Notes: a model not told the origin generated them from the letters alone. A DNA stretch of 13,159 nucleotides from Christensenella sp. UBA4651 (GCA_002405615.1 DHMD01000024.1:17504-30662), one strand, 5' to 3'. Shown: positions 5,438 to 13,159, counted from the stretch's first letter. Numbers and translations: made by a program.

Positions 5438-7705
5438 GTGTCTATTTATCGGAGTTTGGGTAAGTATCTGGGTATATTTTTGCTTTTTTATGTGCTGATG
5501 AGTGCTAACATTGCGGGGTTGCATCCGTTTGCCTTTGGTATGTTTTTTGCATTGGTGTGGTGCAATCAAAAAATTTATATTTTAGCACCGTTGTATATTT
5601 TGAGCGGTATTTTGGTCTTTGGCACGGTGGAACATATCATAATTGATGCGATAACTGTGGGAGTGTTTTTGGTGGCATTTTTCTTGCATTACAGATTTCG
5701 CAAACCACTCAATAGAGTGTTGATTGGGTGTTATGCATTTTTGTCGCAATTCGGGGCGATATATTTTGCTAGTGGCGTGCCAGAGAGCCTTTGGCAAGCA
5801 GTTGTTAGCTTGATTTTTGGGCTGGTATGTATGCATTGTTATCTGAATATTTTGCAAAATATGCTGCTAAAAGGCGTGAGGCGAAAGTATTGCATAGATG
5901 AGATAATCTGCTGGGGCGTGGCTCTCTTCGCCCTCGGTGCGGGGCTATGGTGTTTGCCTTTCTCCGAGTATTATTTCTTTGGTCTGATTTCCTTGTGTAT
6001 GTTGATTTGTGCTAGCATTTTTGGTGCGGTCAATAGCGTGGTTGTAGCCATTTTTATGGGGTTGGGCGTAGCGTTTGCCAGTGGAAATTATTTGTTGTTG
6101 TCGCACTTGATTTTTGTGGGACTTTTTGCTGCTGTGTGCCAAACAAATCAGCGTATCTGGGCAGGTTTGGCGGTGATACTAATAGATGTTGTGTCGGGGC
6201 TGTATTTCCTCAATGATTACAATTTAATTCATTTTGTGGGTGTTGCGGCGGCTGCTTTTGTTTACATTTTGATACCGAAACGCTTATTAAAATCGGCAAA
6301 AATGGCAGTGCTAACTGACAAAGAGGACTTTGCAGTGCGAGCATTGATAAATAGGAACAGGCAAGCATTGAGGAATAGACTGTACGATTTAGGTCAAGTT
6401 TTTGATGATTTGGGTAATGTATTTTTGCGTATGGTGAGCAGTAAGGGCGATTTTGAGGACAATGTGGCGGTTTTGGGGGAGCAGGTTCGCCGTCAAAACT
6501 GTGCAAATTGCCCGAAGCGCAAGGATTGTGCGAGGTTTAATACCAGCATTTCGGACGGAATAAATAGTCTAATTGTGTTTGCGTATGAGCGAGGGAAGGT
6601 ATCCCTCATTGATGTGTCGCCAGTGCTAACGAGTAACTGCACAAGGATATCCATTATCTTAAATTACATAAATATGCTGGTTGCAGAATACAAGAGTAAT
6701 ATGCAGAATATCAATAATCTCAATAGCGGCAGACGGATATTGAGTGAGCAAATGACGGGGATTTCGGATATAATTAGTGCGTTGGCAACTGAAATGAGCG
6801 TTTCGGTTTCTTTTGATACGGAATTGGAGGCGAATTTACGGGAGCAACTGATGTATGCTGGAATTCAATGTAGCGAGGTTATTTTTTATCAACAAGGGAA
6901 TACTATTTGTAGAGCCACCTTGGTAATCAAGACGAGAGATGTGTCTAATCCCGACTTGCTCATAGTAATGGGGCGAGTCTTGGGTGTAAAAATGGAGGTG
7001 GACAGCATTTCCAGCGAAACAAAACCCACATACAGTATAGTTTGCTGCAAAAATGTGAGTGCTTTTGATTTGATATTTGGTGTGGCTGCGATGCCAAAAT
7101 CAATCGGGCAAAAGTCAGGGGATACTCACTCCGTCCTCAAACTCGGCAATGATAAGGTGCTATTATCCCTATGCGATGGTATGGGAAGTGGAGAGTGTGC
7201 AAATAATACTAGCACTTTGGCGCTAAATATGATAGAGAGTTTCTATCGGGCGGGGTTCGATAGTAATTTGATTTTACGCTCGGCAAATCAGTTGTTATCC
7301 CTTACGGGGGAGGAGAGTTTTAGTGCAGTGGATATTTGCGTGATTGATATGCATACTGGCACTTGCGAAATGATTAAGGTCGGTTCACCGTCTAGTTTCA
7401 TCAAAAATAATGAGCAAATTACGGAGTTGGAGAGTAGCGCTCTGCCACTGGGAATTTTGGAGGAACTCAAGCCTAGCGTGCGTACGCTTGTGCTAAAAGA
7501 TAATGATATGATAGTGCTGGCTACGGACGGAATAATTGACAGTTTCGGGAGCGTAGAAGAAATCAAAACAAGCCTAGCGCAAATGGATACGCAAAACCCG
7601 CAAGATGTGGCGAAACGACTCCTCGATATTGCCCTCAAAAATTACAGAAATTATCCGCAAGATGATATGACTGTTTTGGTAGGTAAGTTATTTACCAAAC
7701 TGTAA
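5438..7705 (+). CDS. spoIIE: Stage II sporulation protein E (membrane PP2C phosphatase)
   Basis: In the known system SpoIIE dephosphorylates the anti-anti-sigma factor SpoIIAA to activate sigma-F in the forespore, and interacts with FtsZ at the polar septum. Residues about 8-285 form roughly ten hydrophobic segments. A cytosolic linker follows with the Cys cluster C355-x2-C358-x5-C364. The C-terminal PP2C domain holds GDTHS, the metal-binding DGMGSG (Asp580), SAVDICVID, ALPLGI, TDGI (Asp697) and QDDMTV (Asp742/743), so it should be active. Length is about 755 residues versus 827 in B. subtilis. I chose GTG 5438 because GAGGTGAT (5426-5433) then sits at normal spacing; ATG 5432 and GTG 5429 would overlap or touch it. 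tilS follows, as it does nearby in Bacillus, which supports true SpoIIE rather than a generic phosphatase. Confidence 0.9.
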   Translation: MSIYRSLGKYLGIFLLFYVLMSANIAGLHPFAFGMFFALVWCNQKIYILAPLYILSGILVFGTVEHIIIDAITVGVFLVAFFLHYRFRKPLNRVLIGCYAFLSQFGAIYFASGVPESLWQAVVSLIFGLVCMHCYLNILQNMLLKGVRRKYCIDEIICWGVALFALGAGLWCLPFSEYYFFGLISLCMLICASIFGAVNSVVVAIFMGLGVAFASGNYLLLSHLIFVGLFAAVCQTNQRIWAGLAVILIDVVSGLYFLNDYNLIHFVGVAAAAFVYILIPKRLLKSAKMAVLTDKEDFAVRALINRNRQALRNRLYDLGQVFDDLGNVFLRMVSSKGDFEDNVAVLGEQVRRQNCANCPKRKDCARFNTSISDGINSLIVFAYERGKVSLIDVSPVLTSNCTRISIILNYINMLVAEYKSNMQNINNLNSGRRILSEQMTGISDIISALATEMSVSVSFDTELEANLREQLMYAGIQCSEVIFYQQGNTICRATLVIKTRDVSNPDLLIVMGRVLGVKMEVDSISSETKPTYSIVCCKNVSAFDLIFGVAAMPKSIGQKSGDTHSVLKLGNDKVLLSLCDGMGSGECANNTSTLALNMIESFYRAGFDSNLILRSANQLLSLTGEESFSAVDICVIDMHTGTCEMIKVGSPSSFIKNNEQITELESSALPLGILEELKPSVRTLVLKDNDMIVLATDGIIDSFGSVEEIKTSLAQMDTQNPQDVAKRLLDIALKNYRNYPQDDMTVLVGKLFTKL

Positions 7706-7724
7706 TAAATTTTTATAAATTCTA

Positions 7725-7753
7725 TTGAATAATACAACATTATGTAGTATAAT
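7725..7753 (+). promoter_or_regulatory. Promoter of tilS
   Basis: TTGAAT (7725-7730) and a perfect TATAAT (7748-7753) are separated by 17 bases, in the short gap after spoIIE. The gap holds no convincing GC-rich terminator, so tilS could also receive spoIIE read-through. Start-point prediction near 7760 gives a very short leader. Confidence 0.75.
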
Positions 7754-7773
7754 AGTCCGCAGGAGATATGAAA

Positions 7774-9120
7774 ATGGAACAAGTAATAGAATTGATTAAA
7801 CAAAATAATTTATTCAAGTTTGGTAGCAAGGTGGGCGTTGCTGTCAGCGGTGGTTCTGATAGTATGGCGCTACTGCATTTACTGGTTACCAATCAGGAGG
7901 CGTTGGGTATTTCGGTCGGCGCTATTAATGTAATTCATGGCACGAGAGAAAATGACGAGGTAGAGGCAAAATTTGTCGCTAAATATTGTGAGGAAAATGG
8001 TATTCCTTTCCAAAAATTCAGAGTGGAAGCTGGTGTAATTTCCCAAAAAGACGGCATTACCCAAGAAGATGCGTGCAGAAAGGCAAGGTATGGTATTTTT
8101 GAGGCATTGAAATCGAGAGGTGTGGTCGACTATATCGCTTTGGCTCATCACGAGCGTGATCAGGCGGAGACAATTCTACTCCACATCTTGCGTGGTAGCG
8201 GTTTGACTGGTGCTAGCGGTATGAGTATGGTTAGAGATGGCTTCTATGTGCGTCCTTTGCTTACTACTCCAAAAGAAGAAATTTTGAGTTACATTGCGGA
8301 GAATAATATTCCGTATTTTGAGGACGAAACTAATACGGACACCACGATTTCTAGGAATTTGTTGCGTCAAGAAGTTATGCCTGCATTGCGTAAAGTTTGG
8401 CCACAATTAGATGCGGCATTGTGTTCTTTCGGGAATATTTGCAGAGAGGATGATGCATATATTCGCAAAATGATGAATTTTGATTCAATTCTCAATTCAA
8501 ATGGAATTATCAAAATTCCGCTAACTTACTTTTTGTATGACAAGCCGATTGTATATAGAATGATTGCTGACCAAATCTCGACACTAGGCGTTACGCAAGA
8601 TTTTGAGCGGAAGCATTACGACCTAATTGTTGATTTGGCGAAATGTGGCGAAAATGGCTCAAAACTCAATTTACCGCAGAATGTGGAGGCTTTTAGAGAG
8701 TACGAGTATATCACGCTTATCCGCAAAAAGCCAAAGTTTGATGTAAATGTTGAGTGGAACTTTAAGGTGGGTACAATCGCTTTCGGCGATTATGGCAAAT
8801 TACAAGTTAAGCGTGTAAAAAATCCGCAGTTTGACGCTGGGGTGTTGGTTTTTGACCTTGACAAAGTACCTAATGGCGCAAAATGGCGTGTCCGCAAAGA
8901 GGGCGATGTAATCGAGAAATTCGGTGGCGGTACAAAGAAGTTGAAGTCATACCTAGTGGACAAAAAAATCCCAGTTAGGTTGCGTGATTATTTGCCGGTA
9001 CTAGCTATTGGTAGTGATGTTTTGGCAGTTGCTGGTGTCGATATTTCGGAGCAGCTACGAGTTACCGAAGAAACCAAGAATTTCGGTACTATCAAATATG
9101 ATTTAGAAAATTGGGCATAA
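7774..9120 (+). CDS. tilS: tRNA(Ile)-lysidine synthetase
   Basis: TilS attaches lysine to C34 of the tRNA-Ile(CAU) anticodon using ATP, which lets it read AUA; the ATA codons in these genes fit this need. The PP-loop ATP pyrophosphatase motif SGGSDS is at residues 25-30. It is followed by the conserved AHHERDQAETILLHILRGSG segment, RPLL, and the EDETN...SRNLLRQEVMPAL region. A middle domain and a TilS C-terminal domain (WRVRKEGDVIEKFGG to GVDISEQLRV) complete the protein, so this is the long form at 448 residues. I start at ATG 7774, eight bases after AGGAG (7761-7765); the in-frame ATG at 7768 is only two bases from it. It follows spoIIE as in many Bacillota, but hprT and ftsH, its Bacillus neighbours, are not here. 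Confidence 0.95.
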   Translation: MEQVIELIKQNNLFKFGSKVGVAVSGGSDSMALLHLLVTNQEALGISVGAINVIHGTRENDEVEAKFVAKYCEENGIPFQKFRVEAGVISQKDGITQEDACRKARYGIFEALKSRGVVDYIALAHHERDQAETILLHILRGSGLTGASGMSMVRDGFYVRPLLTTPKEEILSYIAENNIPYFEDETNTDTTISRNLLRQEVMPALRKVWPQLDAALCSFGNICREDDAYIRKMMNFDSILNSNGIIKIPLTYFLYDKPIVYRMIADQISTLGVTQDFERKHYDLIVDLAKCGENGSKLNLPQNVEAFREYEYITLIRKKPKFDVNVEWNFKVGTIAFGDYGKLQVKRVKNPQFDAGVLVFDLDKVPNGAKWRVRKEGDVIEKFGGGTKKLKSYLVDKKIPVRLRDYLPVLAIGSDVLAVAGVDISEQLRVTEETKNFGTIKYDLENWA

Positions 9121-9132
9121 TTCCCAATTTTT
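9107..9132 (+). terminator. Terminator overlapping the tilS stop codon
   Basis: AAAATTGGG (9107-9115) pairs perfectly with CCCAATTTT (9123-9131) around a 7-base loop and runs into a T-tract. The left arm encodes the last residues (ENW) and the TAA stop (9118-9120) lies inside the loop. Confidence 0.8.
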
Positions 9133-9143
9133 ATATTTTTCTT

Positions 9144-9172
9144 TTGACAAACAGAATAATTTTTGATAATAT
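9144..9172 (+). promoter_or_regulatory. Promoter of the flippase-like/AI-2E gene pair
   Basis: A perfect TTGACA (9144-9149) is followed after 17 bases by TAATAT (9167-9172). Overlapping alternatives are GATAAT at 9165 and TATAAT at 9173, so the exact -10 is uncertain. The position, just after the tilS terminator, marks the start of a new transcription unit. Confidence 0.65.
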
Positions 9173-9213
9173 TATAATTATAAACGCAAGGGGCATAATT
9201 CAGCGAGGGAACA

Positions 9214-10650
9214 ATGGCTGACGATAATATAGAGAATGTAGAGGAAATCAAAGCCTCTCAGGTGGAAGGAGAAAAGAAACCTGTCTTGTTTCTAAACAAG
9301 GCTTTTTCTGCTTGTCATTCTCGTGTCAGCAAACTCAGCCACCGCCATAAGTCGTCAGAGGAAAATATAATTACTGCCGAAAGTACTTTGCCACTCTTGA
9401 AAGCTGAGGCAGAGCAGGACACTATGGCAAAAGAGGCGGTCGATTCTAGTTACAAAAGGGCGGAGAAACAAAAGAGCAAGCGACAGCGTTGGATAAGCTT
9501 TGGTTTCCTAATGCTCAACCTCGTAATTTTGGCGATAATCTTGTTTTTTCAAATTCGGGCAGAGGGTGCGATTTCGTTCTCTGACCTTGTGACATCTCAG
9601 ATGAATCTATGGTGGCTTTTTGCTGCGGTCGTGTTGTTTCTATTTATTAATGCAGTCGATTCATTGCGAATATCAATATCTATTAAGCAGGTTACAGGTC
9701 GTTCCCGACCATTTTTGAGTTACAAGTCCACTGCGATCTGTAGATTTTATGACTCCATTACGCCGTTGTCGACAGGAGGGCAGCCTTTCCAAATCTTTTA
9801 TTTGAGCAAGCGTGGGCTGAATGCTAGTACTGCGTCTAGTGTGCCGCTATCAAAGTATGTATATGGGCAAATTGTATTCGTAATCTACACCGCTACAATT
9901 TTGGTAGTGAGTCTGTTCCTCAATATGAATATAAACCCAGTGTTGCGTACTTTGAGTTGGATTGGCTTAATACTCAATGCGTTAATGATTTTCTTGATTT
10001 TTATGCTTTCCGTTAGCAAAAAAGTTGCTCCTAGAATGGTAATTGGTTTTCTAAAATTTGGTGCAAAGTTACATCTTGTGAAAGATTATCAAGCAACTTT
10101 CAAGAAAGTGATTAGAATGGTTAAACAGTACACTACGACTTTCAAAATGTTTATGAAAAATCGCTGGAATGCTTTTTTGCAAATTCTTATAACTATTATA
10201 TGCCTCACTTCGGTATATACCATTCCGTTTGTAGTTTACTGTATGTTTACCAATGCACCTAGTATCGAAATTTGGTTCCAGTTGATGGTGCTGCAAGTTA
10301 TATGTGATTTGGCGATTAGTTTTATTCCAATTCCAGGTGGTGGTGGTTCTGCGGAACTATCTTTTGGAGCGCTGTTTGGACAATACTTCAAAAACTGCGC
10401 CTCGGGTGTGAGTGTTTGGGCAATGCTTTTCTGGCGAATTTTCACATACTATGGTTACTTGTTGCAAGGTGTGTTGGTGCTGTTATACGACTTTTTGTAC
10501 GGCAACAAAAAGATTGCTCCTTTGCTGCAAAAATTCAAGGACGAGGACAAGCAAAAAGCGACGAGCTTATATAGGGAAATTGACCGTGCCGAGAAAGCGG
10601 CCAAGAAATCTACAAGGCAAAAAAAGATAAAAAATAAGGGGGAGATGTAG
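9214..10650 (+). CDS. Flippase-like integral membrane protein (UPF0104 / LPG_synthase_TM family)
   Basis: 478 residues of the family that includes the membrane half of MprF (lysyl-phosphatidylglycerol synthase) and YbhN/AglD proteins, thought to move or handle lipids in the cytoplasmic membrane. Residues 1-92 are a charged, soluble N-terminal extension; about eight membrane segments run from 93 to 428; a Lys-rich tail ends the protein. Family hallmarks are TPLSTGGQPFQIFYL (183-197), IPIPGGGGSAELSFG (371-385) and the late WRIFTYYGYLLQG (407-419). The soluble aminoacyl-transferase domain of MprF is absent, so this alone should not lysinylate lipids. GAGGG (9205-9209) lies upstream of the ATG. 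The stop is one base from the next gene, so the two are almost surely co-expressed. The lipid substrate is unknown. Confidence 0.85.
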   Translation: MADDNIENVEEIKASQVEGEKKPVLFLNKAFSACHSRVSKLSHRHKSSEENIITAESTLPLLKAEAEQDTMAKEAVDSSYKRAEKQKSKRQRWISFGFLMLNLVILAIILFFQIRAEGAISFSDLVTSQMNLWWLFAAVVLFLFINAVDSLRISISIKQVTGRSRPFLSYKSTAICRFYDSITPLSTGGQPFQIFYLSKRGLNASTASSVPLSKYVYGQIVFVIYTATILVVSLFLNMNINPVLRTLSWIGLILNALMIFLIFMLSVSKKVAPRMVIGFLKFGAKLHLVKDYQATFKKVIRMVKQYTTTFKMFMKNRWNAFLQILITIICLTSVYTIPFVVYCMFTNAPSIEIWFQLMVLQVICDLAISFIPIPGGGGSAELSFGALFGQYFKNCASGVSVWAMLFWRIFTYYGYLLQGVLVLLYDFLYGNKKIAPLLQKFKDEDKQKATSLYREIDRAEKAAKKSTRQKKIKNKGEM

Positions 10651-10651
10651 T

Positions 10652-12154
10652 ATGGACAAAAAAGATTATCCTATCGATTTTGAACCGAATGGTCAGGGTA
10701 AGATGCGTAAATGGTATGTGTGGATATTTATTGTACTTTTGGCTGCTCTAATTCTGTGGACAATGGCGGGCGACAAGATTAGTACATTGTTTAATAACTT
10801 GCTGGCTGGCTTGACTCCTGTTATTATCGCTATGGTTATATCTTTCTTATTCCTAAAACCTATGGATGTAATCGAAAACAAATTGCTAAAAAATGCGTTT
10901 GTCGGGAGTGCGAAAGGTGCAAAGATAAAGCGTGCTATATCGCTCGCAATTCTGTATATTGTTACAATAGGCATAATTGTTGGAATTGTTGTGTTGAGTG
11001 TTCCTAGCATTATTGCTATGGTTCAGCAGTTTACTGACCAAGCCCAATTAAATGCGCTATTAGACAAAGTCAAGGGTGTAATTATCCAAATCGTGCAGTT
11101 CTTTGGGATTTCTCCTGAGTCCGCTGCTGGTGCTGCGCAGACGGTAATCGAGGCGATTAGTCGTTTTATTTCAGACTTTACTGCGTCAATTAATATTGAA
11201 AACGTTTTTGGTATCGTTTCTACCGTATTTTCATCATTTATGGGCTTCTTGATTTCTTTCTTCTTGCTGAAAGACAAGGAGTTGATTGCCAAGACTTGTA
11301 AGCGTTACACATACGCATACTACCCTCGTAGAAAAGCAGAGGAGATTATCACCATCACTCGCCGTACAAAGGAAATGATGGACCAAAATATCATTTCAAC
11401 ATTGATAGTGTGTTCTGTGGTTGGCTTGATAGGCTTTATCGGATACATTATTATGGGCGTGCCATATTCGTTCCTAATGGGCTTATTACTCGCTGTTTTG
11501 TCGATTATCCCATACATTGGTGGATTTATCTCTGCTGTACCTCTGTTGATGTTTACATTGATGGCGGGCGACCTAAACCTATTCTTTATGGCGTTTATCT
11601 TTACCATCGCTGAATGGGCGATTGTTACCACATTCCTGCCTCCGCTGATTGTGAGCAAGCGTATGAATGTGCGTACTGTTGTAGTGCTATTAGCGTTGAT
11701 ACTCGGCGGTGCAATGTTCGGTGTGATTGGTATGATTTTGTCTGCACCACTTGCCGCTGTAATCTCTATCGTTATGAATGAGAAATTGCAAGCAAGAGAG
11801 GCACAAAGAGAGCATGAGGAACTGGTCGAGGCGGGTATTATTGATGAAAATTTCTACGATATATCAGAAATGCTCGACCTCACGCAGGATAATGCTGACG
11901 AAGTTGTGATTGAGAAAGAAGAAGATGATTTCAAAAAGTTGCAATCCCTCAAAAACAAAGAACCAAAAATCACATTGGAGCAAGATTCTATTGTTGATGT
12001 CGAGGTGGGTTCAAAATCTAGTAAGAAGCAAAAACTCAACAAAAAGGCTTTGATGGAAAAAATCAACTCAAATGACGGAATTGCCAACAAGGCAAAAGAG
12101 GCGAGGGAGTTGGCTCACGAGATTTTGGAGGAAACTGACAACACTATAGAATAA
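10652..12154 (+). CDS. AI-2E family (UPF0118/PerM-type) transporter
   Basis: 500-residue polytopic protein of the AI-2E transporter/PerM/YtvI family. Members were named after TqsA, linked to autoinducer-2 export, but others act as Na+/H+ antiporters or have unknown substrates, so no AI-2 role should be assumed. Hydrophobic segments cover about 21-40, 51-69, 97-120 and 185-206, then a cluster from 248 to 375. Family signatures include IPYIGGFISAVP (286-297) and the final block LPPLIVSKRMNVRT...GMILSAPLAAV (329-370). After 376 comes a cytosolic tail of about 125 charged residues, long for the family and rich in Glu/Asp/Lys. GGAG (10641-10644), inside the end of the preceding gene, is seven bases from the ATG. 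Terminator at 12161. Confidence 0.9.
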   Translation: MDKKDYPIDFEPNGQGKMRKWYVWIFIVLLAALILWTMAGDKISTLFNNLLAGLTPVIIAMVISFLFLKPMDVIENKLLKNAFVGSAKGAKIKRAISLAILYIVTIGIIVGIVVLSVPSIIAMVQQFTDQAQLNALLDKVKGVIIQIVQFFGISPESAAGAAQTVIEAISRFISDFTASINIENVFGIVSTVFSSFMGFLISFFLLKDKELIAKTCKRYTYAYYPRRKAEEIITITRRTKEMMDQNIISTLIVCSVVGLIGFIGYIIMGVPYSFLMGLLLAVLSIIPYIGGFISAVPLLMFTLMAGDLNLFFMAFIFTIAEWAIVTTFLPPLIVSKRMNVRTVVVLLALILGGAMFGVIGMILSAPLAAVISIVMNEKLQAREAQREHEELVEAGIIDENFYDISEMLDLTQDNADEVVIEKEEDDFKKLQSLKNKEPKITLEQDSIVDVEVGSKSSKKQKLNKKALMEKINSNDGIANKAKEARELAHEILEETDNTIE

Positions 12155-12160
12155 ATTATG

Positions 12161-12191
12161 AGAGCCTAAACAGCAAGGCTCTTTCTTTTTT
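12161..12191 (+). terminator. Terminator of the membrane-protein operon
   Basis: AGAGCCT (12161-12167) pairs with AGGCTCT (12176-12182) around an 8-base loop, followed by TTCTTTTTT. It begins 7 bases after the AI-2E gene stop. Confidence 0.85.
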
Positions 12192-12241
12192 GTCTATTTT
12201 TGTACTTCTTTGTCAAAATGCCAAAATTAGATAAATTCTGA

Positions 12242-12270
12242 TTGCCTTATTTTATTTGTTACAATATAAT
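12242..12270 (+). promoter_or_regulatory. Promoter of the 136-residue hypothetical gene
   Basis: TTGCCT (12242-12247) and a perfect TATAAT (12265-12270) with a 17-base spacer. It is followed 11 bases later by a strong AGGAGG (12282-12287). Confidence 0.75.
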
Positions 12271-12295
12271 CTAGGCATATTAGGAGGACAAAAAA

Positions 12296-12706
12296 ATGCA
12301 AAGTAAGAAACAAAAAACATTGAATCTAAAAGATTATGCAAAGTTGGCGAAAAAGAGGCTGGCTAGCGGGTATTGGAATAAAATTAGGCAAGAAAGGGCA
12401 GAGTACATAAACAACTCAAACGAGGATGTGGACAAAATCAACGAAATTTATACCAAGAGGCTTATGCGTGAAATATATGCGGCGAGTCAAAATAGTGATG
12501 AGGAATTGTATAGCAAGGTTTGTCATATTTTGGACAAGGATTCTTGTGTAATCAATCCGATTACTCAATTAATCGACCACGCAGAGTATGACAAACTCGA
12601 TTTTCCTAGTCAGCAGGCTTACCTAATCAAACTTGCCGACAAGTACAAGGAAATGCGTGAGCGTTATGACCGAGAGAAAGATTACCGAAAATGCGTGTCG
12701 ATGTAA
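12296..12706 (+). CDS. Small soluble helical protein, unknown function
   Basis: I do not recognise this 136-residue protein. It has no signal peptide, membrane segment or known motif. It is rich in Lys, Arg, Glu, Asp and Tyr and looks mostly alpha-helical, with possible amphipathic helices at about 10-35, 43-65 and 103-128. Three cysteines (76, 84, 133) are not arranged as a metal site. The gene is clearly real: perfect TATAAT promoter, AGGAGG eight bases before the ATG, and a strong terminator right after the stop, making a well-insulated monocistronic unit. Its position just upstream of pcrA gives no functional clue, because pcrA has its own promoter. Confidence 0.8.
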   Translation: MQSKKQKTLNLKDYAKLAKKRLASGYWNKIRQERAEYINNSNEDVDKINEIYTKRLMREIYAASQNSDEELYSKVCHILDKDSCVINPITQLIDHAEYDKLDFPSQQAYLIKLADKYKEMRERYDREKDYRKCVSM

Positions 12707-12709
12707 AAA

Positions 12710-12746
12710 ATCAAAAATAGACCCAAGTAAATGGGTCTTTTTGATT
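12710..12746 (+). terminator. Terminator of the 136-residue hypothetical gene
   Basis: The core AGACCCA (12719-12725) with TGGGTCT (12732-12738) closes a 6-base loop and runs into TTTT. The flanks AATCAAAA and TTTTGATT extend the stem with one bulged base. It starts within four bases of the stop codon. Confidence 0.85.
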
Positions 12747-12773
12747 GCCAAAATTTGCATACTTTGCTACAAT
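12745..12773 (+). promoter_or_regulatory. Promoter of pcrA
   Basis: TTGCCA (12745-12750) and TACAAT (12768-12773) are separated by 17 bases, each one base from consensus. The -35 box overlaps the last two bases of the preceding terminator stem. Confidence 0.75.
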
Positions 12774-12802
12774 TAATAAAATTTAATTTAGGACAAAGTA
12801 TT

Positions 12803-13159
12803 ATGAGTATTGTAGATAATCTAAATCAAGAACAGAGAGAGCCAGTTTTGTGTACTGAGGGGGCGGTTTTGGTAACTGCAGGGGCAGGCAGCGGCAAGAC
12901 AAGGCTACTCACACACCGAATTGCTTACCTTATTCAAGAGAAAGGTGTCGCTCCATACAATATTTTGGCAATCACCTTTACAAACAAGGCTGCTCGTGAG
13001 ATGAAAGAGCGTGTATCTCGTATGATTGATTGTGGTGCGGAGATTTGGGTGTCGACTTTCCATTCGCTCTGTGTAACTATTTTGCGTAGATTTATAGGCA
13101 AGATTGCTGGATTTACCAAGAATTTTACAATTTATGCTGATGCAGAGCAAAGTAGAGTG
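12803..13159 (+). CDS. pcrA: PcrA/UvrD-type superfamily 1 DNA helicase, N-terminal part (cut by window end)
   Basis: The first 119 residues are open to the window edge. They match the start of PcrA-type 3'-5' DNA helicases, which act in nucleotide-excision repair, replication-fork rescue, RecA displacement and plasmid rolling-circle replication. The Q-motif region is LNQEQREPV (7-15), Walker A is AGAGSGKT (26-33), motif Ia is TFTNKAAREM (58-67), and STFHSLC (84-90) continues the conserved 1A domain. Residues 34-57 also follow the PcrA pattern (LTHRIAYL, NILAI). ATG 12803 is nine bases after AGGA (12790-12793). PcrA is preferred over UvrD or RecB-like helicases on overall similarity and Gram-positive context. 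The remaining roughly 600 residues expected lie beyond the window. Confidence 0.92.
   Translation, partial: MSIVDNLNQEQREPVLCTEGAVLVTAGAGSGKTRLLTHRIAYLIQEKGVAPYNILAITFTNKAAREMKERVSRMIDCGAEIWVSTFHSLCVTILRRFIGKIAGFTKNFTIYADAEQSRV

Noticed and set aside
9113..9201. 11-base direct repeat GGGCATAATTC at 9113-9123 and 9191-9201
   Set aside because: Short and AT-rich, and one copy is part of the tilS terminator. No further copies or associated structure were seen, so chance is likely.
1..13159. Search for CRISPR array, transposase, integrase, toxin-antitoxin, tRNA or rRNA
   Set aside because: No spaced identical repeats, recombinase motifs, short toxin-like gene pairs or tRNA cloverleaf signatures were recognised in the window.

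Overview
The window looks like a chromosomal segment of an AT-rich Gram-positive bacterium of the Bacillota, most likely class Clostridia. The evidence is strong AGGAG-type ribosome binding sites, TTGACA/TATAAT-like promoters, intrinsic terminators with U-tracts, a SpoIIE-type sporulation phosphatase next to tilS (a pairing also found in Bacillus), a WalJ-type nuclease and a PcrA-type helicase. All stop codons seen are TAA or TAG, and tryptophan uses TGG, so the code looks standard. I cannot name a genus.

Layout. 1-280: the 3' end of rpsI (ribosomal protein S9) with its terminator, then a second near-identical copy of the same 97 bases 183 bases downstream. Between the two copies lies a 77-base inverted repeat. 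343-2791: a sigma-A promoter and leuS (leucyl-tRNA synthetase), with no room for a T-box leader. 2847-2873: a terminator shared with the convergent minus-strand genes. 2936-5273 (minus): an operon-like SDR oxidoreductase and walJ, followed by a membrane-anchored protein with a tandem CxxGNC cysteine repeat. 5274-5437: a divergent control region. 5438-9120 (plus): spoIIE and tilS. 9144-12191: a two-gene unit of polytopic membrane proteins, a flippase-like UPF0104 protein and an AI-2E/PerM-family permease, one base apart. 12242-12746: a monocistronic 136-residue protein I do not recognise. 12745-13159: promoter and N-terminus of pcrA, cut by the window edge.

Most genes are housekeeping (translation, tRNA modification, DNA repair) or cell-envelope/sporulation genes. 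They read as small independent transcription units rather than one pathway. I see no CRISPR array, transposase, integrase, tRNA or defence locus. The items that ordinary annotation explains least are the rpsI-tail duplication with its hairpin, the cysteine-repeat surface protein, and the unrecognised small protein.
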